The notes under the pieces: model-generated | What the model was told of the DNA's origin: nothing | The model's input: the letters and a program-made list of their open reading frames with translations, nothing else | Database searches by the model: none | Shown here: piece after piece, positions 59,553 through 64,000 of the stretch | How positions within the stretch are numbered: position 1 is the stretch's first letter | Layout: each line of letters opens with the position of its first letter | Program-made: the position numbers and the translations under genes | From: DAMCZI01 sp032095175 | GTDB taxonomy: Bacteria; Bacillota; Clostridia; Clostridiales; Caloramatoraceae | NCBI GenBank assembly: GCA_032095175.1 | Contig: DAMCZI010000015.1 | Coordinates: 1 to 64,000 of the forward strand | DNA: 64,000 nucleotides | Direction of reading: 5' to 3'

Positions 59553-59672
59553 TATAAAGGTTGCTTAGACAACAAATACACTCTTAAAGAAATTGATGCA
59601 TTTCTAAACCTCTCTCTATCTACTGTAAGTAGATTTGACTCCTACCATAACATTCCCACGAACCTTTTGTAA
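59553..59672 (+). pseudogene. Degraded C-terminal fragment resembling a REP-associated (Y1) transposase
   Basis: The reading frame encodes GCLDNKYTLKEIDAFLNLSL, then STVSRFDSYHNIPTNLL and a stop. YTLKEI..FLNLS.STVSR resembles the C-terminal helix-turn-helix segment seen at the end of many Firmicute IS200-like REP-associated transposases (DnaA-like end). Stops precede it in the same frame, so no gene remains. The call is from memory of the family pattern, without a search. Confidence 0.4.
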
Positions 59673-59911
59673 GTAAAAGGAGCTAGCAACCCGCCATCAC
59701 TAACTCCCTCCTTTTTCTGATATCTCAAATATCAAGTATCTGCAACCTATGCCACAAATGTCAAATGTCAAGAGGCTGGCACCTATGAAATTTTGTGAAA
59801 CTATTGTTCTTACTGGAAACCTGCAAATAAGTTCTGCTGGTAAAAGGTTTTGCAACTAGTTTTCCACCTTTTTTTGCAGTGAGTTAAATGAATTTGCAGA
59901 CATGAAAATAG

Positions 59912-59964
59912 AACCAGCATGCTTCAATTACTGTCTCTTGAAATGTGAATGTGTAGTGCCTAGG
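59912..59964 (+). repeat. Direct repeat unit E, copy 2
   Basis: AACCAGCATGCTTCAATTAC, TGTCTCTTGAAATGTGAATG and TGTAGTGCCTAGG. Related segments are at 60108-60159 and, more diverged, at 59391-59450 (each ends near CCTAGG or CCTAG). Confidence 0.6.
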
Positions 59965-59978
59965 TTACAATGCCATAC

Positions 59979-60012
59979 AAAAAGAGCCAATCACTTAGAC
60001 TGACTCTTTTTT
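59979..60012. terminator. Hairpin with T tract before direct repeat D copy 2
   Basis: AAAAAGAG pairs with CTCTTTTT (inner CCA/TGA partly paired). The loop sequence CAATCAC is shared with the hairpin at 59134. Confidence 0.5.
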
Positions 60013-60022
60013 CTCCATTTAA

Positions 60023-60088
60023 GGAAGGTCGGTTACACTATTAGCTCTATAAAGCCCAAGTGTCCATATACAGGCTTTATTTCTTCAC
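60023..60088 (+). repeat. Direct repeat unit D, copy 2
   Basis: GGAAGGTCGGTTACACTATT, AGCTCTATAAAGCCCAAG, TGTCCATATACAGGCTTTAT and TTCTTCAC. It matches copy 1 at 59185-59250. Confidence 0.75.
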
Positions 60089-60107
60089 TTCCCTATTATT
60101 TCACCTT

Positions 60108-60159
60108 AGCCAGCAGGCTTCTTTGCTGACTCTTGAAATGTGTAATGAGTAGTGCCTAG
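60108..60159 (+). repeat. Direct repeat unit E, copy 3
   Basis: AGCCAGCAGGCTTCTTTGCT, GACTCTTGAAATGTGTAATG and AGTAGTGCCTAG. It matches copy 2 at 59912. Confidence 0.6.
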
Positions 60160-60184
60160 TACCCACCCACCCCAATTACAGGGT

Positions 60185-60330
60185 AATATGTTATGTTTTG
60201 TTAACATTCCCCATGGGTCCTTCCACTAAGAAATGGTTGAAGCCCTAGCCGAAACCGTTTCTTGGTTGCTACACACTTTGTCCATAGGGTTTGACCCTTT
60301 TGTTGAGCGAAGCGTGACTTACAACAAATT
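60185..60330 (-). other. Structured, more GC-rich segment directly downstream of pilA
   Basis: On the minus strand AAGAAACGGTT pairs with AACCATTTCTT (11 bp, one wobble; positions 60253-60263 with 60228-60238), AGGGT pairs with ACCCT (60286-60298) and TTTGTTG pairs with CAACAAA closer to the stop. The GC content is higher than the surroundings. It may be the 3' end of the pilA mRNA, a small RNA or the remnant of an element; no known family is recognised and there is no T tract. Confidence 0.35.
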
Positions 60331-60335
60331 ACTTG

Positions 60336-60761
60336 TTATTCCGTTAAAGTCATAGCTGCGCTTGTTTCACCTTCAACAGTCATATTAACATCTATAGATG
60401 TGTAAAATTGTAAATTATCACCACCAATTAAATTTACCATTTCAGTTTGGAAATCAGCAGCTGACCCACTATAAGTAAAACCAACAATATCATATGTTGC
60501 GGGGCTACCTGCAGCTGCATTAGCTGTAATCGTTAATGTCCATGCAGTTGCACCACCTGTAGGGTTTAAATCACCAGAAGCTAATAGGGTTTGTACAGAA
60601 TGTTGCGCTATTGAAGCTAATTCTTTATCATTAGCTTGTCTCGCCTTATCAGTAAACCCTGCCAATCTTGGAATTGCAATTGCTGCCAATATCCCTAAAA
60701 TCGCAATTACCACAATCAGTTCAATAAGAGTAAAGCCTTTCTTTTTACTGCTTTTTTTCAT
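60336..60761 (-). CDS. pilA: Major type IV pilin
   Basis: The 141-residue prepilin begins with KKSSKKKG and the mature end FTLIELIVVIAILGILAAIA, Glu at position 5, cleavage between Gly and Phe. The class III leader is basic. After the helix, ARQANDKELASIAQHSVQTLL is typical, then a small, Gly/Ala/Thr-rich globular domain without a disulfide pair. The position beside pilC, pilT and pilB identifies it as the major pilin. AAAGGAGG lies seven bases before the ATG at 60761. It lacks a classical terminator and is followed by a structured segment. Confidence 0.9.
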   Translation of the reverse strand: MKKSSKKKGFTLIELIVVIAILGILAAIAIPRLAGFTDKARQANDKELASIAQHSVQTLLASGDLNPTGGATAWTLTITANAAAGSPATYDIVGFTYSGSAADFQTEMVNLIGGDNLQFYTSIDVNMTVEGETSAAMTLTE

Positions 60762-60783
60762 TTTTCTACCTCCTTTAAAATAT

Positions 60784-60812
60784 GGAATATGATTAAGTTG
60801 AACAATATGAAT
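60784..60812 (-). promoter_or_regulatory. Possible promoter of pilA
   Basis: On the minus strand TTGTTC and TATTTT are spaced 17 bases apart in the pilC-pilA gap. A separate promoter would allow higher pilin production; the match is modest and coordinates are approximate. Confidence 0.3.
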
Positions 60813-60864
60813 GTTTTATGTAACCCCTCCCCTATAAGTACTTATGATAATTTATGTAAAAATT

Positions 60865-62073
60865 TTAGCCCTCCATAGCTTTATACATATCAAACATTGG
60901 AAGAATTATGGATAATATAATAAATGCTACTATAACACCGAGAACTATGATTATTATTGGCTCAATCATTGATGTAAGCTGCGCCGTTGCGGTTTCGACC
61001 TCGGTATCATAGAAATCTGATGTCTTTGTTAATACATCGTCAAGTGAACCTGATTCCTCCCCTATTTTTATCATCTGTGTAAGCATTAGTGGAAAAAGAT
61101 TGGCTTTTGTAAGGGTGTCGGCTATTGATGAACCCTTCTTTATGTCATCTCTTGATGCATCTAATACCTTTCTTACCACTGTATTTCCAACTACGTTCGA
61201 ACATATTCCTATACTCTGAAGGAGTGGTACACCACTTCCCATAAGTATTCCAAATGTTCTTGCAAACCTTGCAGTTAAAATCTTTTTATTTATCTTGCCG
61301 AATAGAGGCATTGTAAGCTTGAAGTTATCAAATTTTTCTCTGCCTTCCTCAGATTTAACCATTGCCTTTATACCGAATACTATAAGTGCTATTATTACCA
61401 CAAGAATGTACCATTTATACCTTATAAAATTGCTTAACCCTAAAATCATTCTTGTTGGCAATGGTAGGCTAGCTGAGCCATTAGCCGATAATATGCCAAC
61501 AAAAGAAGGAATTACCTTCGTTACAAGGAATATTACAACAGCCACAGCAACTATACATACAACAATTGGGTATGTTAATGCCTGCTTTACCTTTTGCTGT
61601 TGTTTGTACTCCTTGTCGTAATATGTAGCCATTCTCTGCAGAATTGTATCAAGTGTACCGCTGGCTTCTCCTACCTCTATCATGTTTTTAAGCATTTCTG
61701 GGAACTCTGGGTGTTTTCCCATCGCTGTTGAAAGGCTTTTACCCATCTGAACATCTTCATATACAACGTTTAGTATACCTAAAAGCTTCTTGTTTTCAGT
61801 CTGCTGCTTTACTATTTCAAGTCCCCTTAATATACTTATTCCTGCTGTAATTACAACGGAGAATTGTCTACAGAAAATGGATATATCCTTTATGGTTACC
61901 TTTTTAAGGTCCACCATGTCCACATTTAGGCCCTTCTTAAAAAGTCTTATATTTACAGGATAAAAGTTCTGCTGTCTAAGGGTTGATGTTACTGAAAGCT
62001 CATCGTTTGCTTCCATCCTGCCCTTTATTACCCTTCCATCATAGGATTTAGCCTCATATTCATAAAGGGGCAT
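60865..62073 (-). CDS. pilC: Type IV pilus inner membrane platform protein PilC
   Basis: The GspF/PilC protein has two homologous cytosolic domains (about 60-170 and 265-375, RQFSVVITAGISILRGLEIV and ARTFGILMGSGVPLLQSIGI) and three membrane segments (about 168-190, 218-236, 373-395). The N-terminal PLYEYEAKSYDGRVIKGRM is typical. The start at 62073 follows AGGAGG, giving 402 residues; a GTG three codons upstream is an alternative. It couples PilB/PilT to the pilus rod. Confidence 0.95.
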   Translation of the reverse strand: MPLYEYEAKSYDGRVIKGRMEANDELSVTSTLRQQNFYPVNIRLFKKGLNVDMVDLKKVTIKDISIFCRQFSVVITAGISILRGLEIVKQQTENKKLLGILNVVYEDVQMGKSLSTAMGKHPEFPEMLKNMIEVGEASGTLDTILQRMATYYDKEYKQQQKVKQALTYPIVVCIVAVAVVIFLVTKVIPSFVGILSANGSASLPLPTRMILGLSNFIRYKWYILVVIIALIVFGIKAMVKSEEGREKFDNFKLTMPLFGKINKKILTARFARTFGILMGSGVPLLQSIGICSNVVGNTVVRKVLDASRDDIKKGSSIADTLTKANLFPLMLTQMIKIGEESGSLDDVLTKTSDFYDTEVETATAQLTSMIEPIIIIVLGVIVAFIILSIILPMFDMYKAMEG

Positions 62074-62085
62074 TCCTCTCACCTC

Positions 62086-63144
62086 CTAGAGATTCATCAT
62101 TCTTGACATTATCTGTCTGTCAATACAGTAGGTCATTGCATCTTCATATGTAATTGCTTCGGATTTATACAGCTCTATAAGTGACATATCCATTGTCTTC
62201 ATTCCATATTTGCTGCTTGTCTGAATAATGGAATCTATCTGATGGGTTTTACCCTCACGGATAAGATTCCTTATTGCAGGGGTTCCAGTCATTATTTCAA
62301 GGGCTGCAACTCGTCCACTCCCATCCTGTCTTGCAAGGAGTTGCTGGGAAATAACTCCCTCTATTACAGCTGAAAGTTGAACCTTTACCTGTTGCTGTTG
62401 ATGTGGAGGGAAAACGTCAATTATTCTATCCATTGTCTTTGATGCACCTATGGTATGGAGTGTTGACAGAACCAGGTGGCCTGTTTCGGCTGCAGTTATT
62501 GCAATTGAAATAGTTTCAAGATCTCTCATTTCTCCAACAAGTATTACATCAGGGTCCTCTCTTAGGGCTGCTCTAAGTGCATTTGAAAAGCTTCTTGTAT
62601 CCTGTCCAATTTCTCTCTGATTTATCATGCTTTTCTTGTGCTTATGCAGGTATTCTATAGGATCCTCAAGGGTTATTACATGGCAGCCTCTGGTATTGTT
62701 TATCTCATCTATCATTGCTGCAAGCGTCGTTGATTTACCACTTCCTGTTGGGCCTGTTACAAGAATAAGGCCTCTTTGCTTTGCAGATAAATCCTTTAAT
62801 ATTTCAGGCATTCCCAGGCTGTCAATGGTAGGCATTGAAATTGTAATAAGCCTTAGTGCAATTGCATGGGAGCCTCTTTGTATAAATGCATTAACTCTCA
62901 TTCTCCCTAAGCCAACTACTGCATACGAAAAGTCAATTTCTCCCTGATCACAATATCTTTTCCACTGCTCCCCAGTGATCATTTGTCTCGCAAAGGTCTC
63001 AGTTACTGGAGGCATGAGTATTTCACTTCCAATAGGGGTAAGCTCTCCGTTTATTCTAAGTATCGGTGGAAGCCCAACAGTAATATGCAAATCTGATGCC
63101 TTAGATTCCACCGCTTTTCTTATAAGGTCTTCAAGTATATACAT
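62086..63144 (-). CDS. pilT: Twitching motility/pilus retraction ATPase PilT
   Basis: The 352-residue hexameric ATPase has Walker A GPTGSGKST (about 130-138), the Asp box ITLEDPIEYLHKHKKSM (in part: ITLEDPIEYLH), Walker B LREDPDVILVGEMRD, His box GHLVLSTLHT and the PilT-specific AIRNLIREGKTHQI segment. It retracts pili. It lies 10 bases after pilB and 12 before pilC, in one operon. Confidence 0.96.
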   Translation of the reverse strand: MYILEDLIRKAVESKASDLHITVGLPPILRINGELTPIGSEILMPPVTETFARQMITGEQWKRYCDQGEIDFSYAVVGLGRMRVNAFIQRGSHAIALRLITISMPTIDSLGMPEILKDLSAKQRGLILVTGPTGSGKSTTLAAMIDEINNTRGCHVITLEDPIEYLHKHKKSMINQREIGQDTRSFSNALRAALREDPDVILVGEMRDLETISIAITAAETGHLVLSTLHTIGASKTMDRIIDVFPPHQQQQVKVQLSAVIEGVISQQLLARQDGSGRVAALEIMTGTPAIRNLIREGKTHQIDSIIQTSSKYGMKTMDMSLIELYKSEAITYEDAMTYCIDRQIMSRMMNL

Positions 63145-63154
63145 ATTATTCCAT

Positions 63155-64000
63155 CTACTCCTTTATGTGAGATAATTTCATCATTTCATCAAAGGTTGTA
63201 ACACCCTTTAAAGCAAGGTTTTTACATGCCATTGAAAGTGTTTTCATACCACATTCAATGCTTAGGTCTCTCAACTCATCAGTGCTTTTGTTTTTTACTA
63301 TATATTCTCTATGCTTTCTTGTTATTTCTATAATTTCATAAACTCCAACTCTACCTAGATATCCAGTTCCTCCACATACAGAACATCCTTCTCCACGGTA
63401 GAGAGTGAGGTCTGTGTTTTCATCGATATCAAGTGCCTTCTTTTCATAGTCCTCTGCAGGATACTCTTTTTTACAGTTTGGACAAATCCTTTTAACAAGC
63501 CTCTGGGCTATTACTCCTGCAATTGATGTAGAAACAAGATATGTTTCAATTCCCATGTCTGCAAGCCTTATAACTGCTGAAGGAGCATCGTTTGTATGTA
63601 TTGTACTTAAAACTAGATGTCCTGTTATGGCTGCTCTTATTGCTATTTCTGCTGTTTCGTGGTCTCTGATTTCACCTATCATTATGATATCAGGGTCCTG
63701 ACGAAGTATTGACCTAAGTCCTGCTGCAAAGGTAAGCCCTGCTTTTACATTTACATTTACCTGGTTTACTCCCTCAAGAAGATATTCAACAGGATCCTCA
63801 ACTGTGATTATATTTTTGTTATCAGTATTAAGCTCATTTAATACTGCATAAAGAGTTGTAGATTTTCCACTTCCTGTCGGACCCGTAACAAGTATTATCC
63901 CATGGGGGATTGAAATTATCCTGTTTAGCTTTTCAAGGTCATCATCCTCAAGTCCAAGATTTTTCTTATTTATTAAGGAATTGCTCTTTGTAAGTATTCT
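63155..64000 (-). CDS. pilB: Type IV pilus assembly ATPase PilB (partial, cut by window end)
   Basis: The open frame continues to the right edge and encodes the last 281 residues of the extension ATPase. Visible are Walker A GPTGSGKST, the Asp box TVEDPVEYLLEG, Walker B RQDPDIIMIGEIRDHE, His box GHLVLSTIHTND and the tetracysteine zinc motif CPNCKK...CSVCGGTGYLGR, which separates PilB from PilT. The N-terminal domain lies outside the window, so the true start cannot be seen. Confidence 0.95.
   Translation of the reverse strand, partial: RILTKSNSLINKKNLGLEDDDLEKLNRIISIPHGIILVTGPTGSGKSTTLYAVLNELNTDNKNIITVEDPVEYLLEGVNQVNVNVKAGLTFAAGLRSILRQDPDIIMIGEIRDHETAEIAIRAAITGHLVLSTIHTNDAPSAVIRLADMGIETYLVSTSIAGVIAQRLVKRICPNCKKEYPAEDYEKKALDIDENTDLTLYRGEGCSVCGGTGYLGRVGVYEIIEITRKHREYIVKNKSTDELRDLSIECGMKTLSMACKNLALKGVTTFDEMMKLSHIKE

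Larger units (their letters stand above)
58902..60335. other. Gene-free island of repeats between the secreted protein gene and pilA
   Basis: The 1434-base stretch has no intact gene. It contains two copies of a 66-base direct repeat, three copies of a 45-60-base repeat, hairpins at 59134 and 59979, a family B element, a degraded transposase-like fragment and a structured segment just after pilA. Confidence 0.7.

Noticed and set aside
60185..60864. A c-di-GMP riboswitch near pilA, expected from other clostridial pilus genes.
   Set aside because: Neither the type I (GEMM) nor type II conserved sequence pattern could be recognised on the pilA strand here or upstream of the minor pilin sets.
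1..64000. CRISPR arrays, rRNA and tRNA genes, complete insertion sequences, prophage genes.
   Set aside because: No regularly spaced identical repeats, no rRNA or tRNA cloverleaf and no intact transposase or phage structural gene was seen; xerD is the chromosomal recombinase by context.

Overview
The window is AT-rich chromosomal DNA from an endospore-forming, low-GC Gram-positive bacterium of the clostridial type. The evidence is the sporulation genes (spo0A, spoIVB, spoIIM and all eight spoIIIA genes), strong AGGAGG-like ribosome binding sites, the housekeeping order familiar from Bacillus and Clostridium, and a Gram-positive type IV pilus locus. Almost every gene lies on the minus strand, so the window is described from low to high coordinate but transcription mostly runs the other way.

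Region 1 (1-8.2 kb) holds dacF, pyrimidine-nucleoside phosphorylase, purine nucleoside phosphorylase, deoB, xerD, a yqzK-like small gene, spoIIM and a Nudix ADP-ribose pyrophosphatase. The order resembles the spoIIM to dacF segment of Bacillus subtilis. Region 2 (8.2-13.7 kb) is an envelope-type cluster (DUF3866 protein, MraY-like transferase, family 2 glycosyltransferase, SteA-like protein) followed by small membrane proteins and lipoproteins of unknown role.

Region 3 (14-29.5 kb) is a long housekeeping and sporulation run: spo0A with a recognisable sigma-H promoter and 0A box, spoIVB, recN, argR, nadK, tlyA, dxs, oapA, the structured OLE RNA, ispA, xseB, xseA, folD, a TsaD-like gene, nusB, a DUF2273 gene, amaP and asp23. 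The OLE RNA between ispA and oapA is the most remarkable non-coding gene here. Its 5' and 3' ends pair in a clear terminal helix, and the neighbouring membrane protein carries the DxxxD motif expected of OapA.

Region 4 (29.6-37.7 kb) contains the spoIIIA genes (AH to AA), a CD1247-type acidic zinc-ribbon protein, efp, aroQ and aroK. Region 5 (37.7-64 kb) is a large type IV pilus locus. It contains pilB (cut by the window end), pilT, pilC, the major pilin, a prepilin peptidase, three sets of minor pilin and PilX-like genes, and two complete copies of a pilM-pilN-pilO-vWA module. The two vWA proteins are membrane anchored, have related cytoplasmic tails, and may be surface or tip components of two pilus variants.

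Scattered through the gaps are short interspersed palindromic elements that the genes do not explain. Family A is about 110 bp with a GGTTCGACC-type core. Family B is about 120 bp with a TTAGGGTCGAGCAATG core. A third group consists of long perfect or near-perfect hairpins, two of which share the head GGTAACAGGCACTTGAGT. Several copies sit inside operons. A degraded fragment resembling the C-terminal end of a REP-associated (Y1) transposase lies at 59.55 kb in a gene-free island built of imperfect direct repeats. No rRNA, tRNA, CRISPR array or intact transposase was seen.
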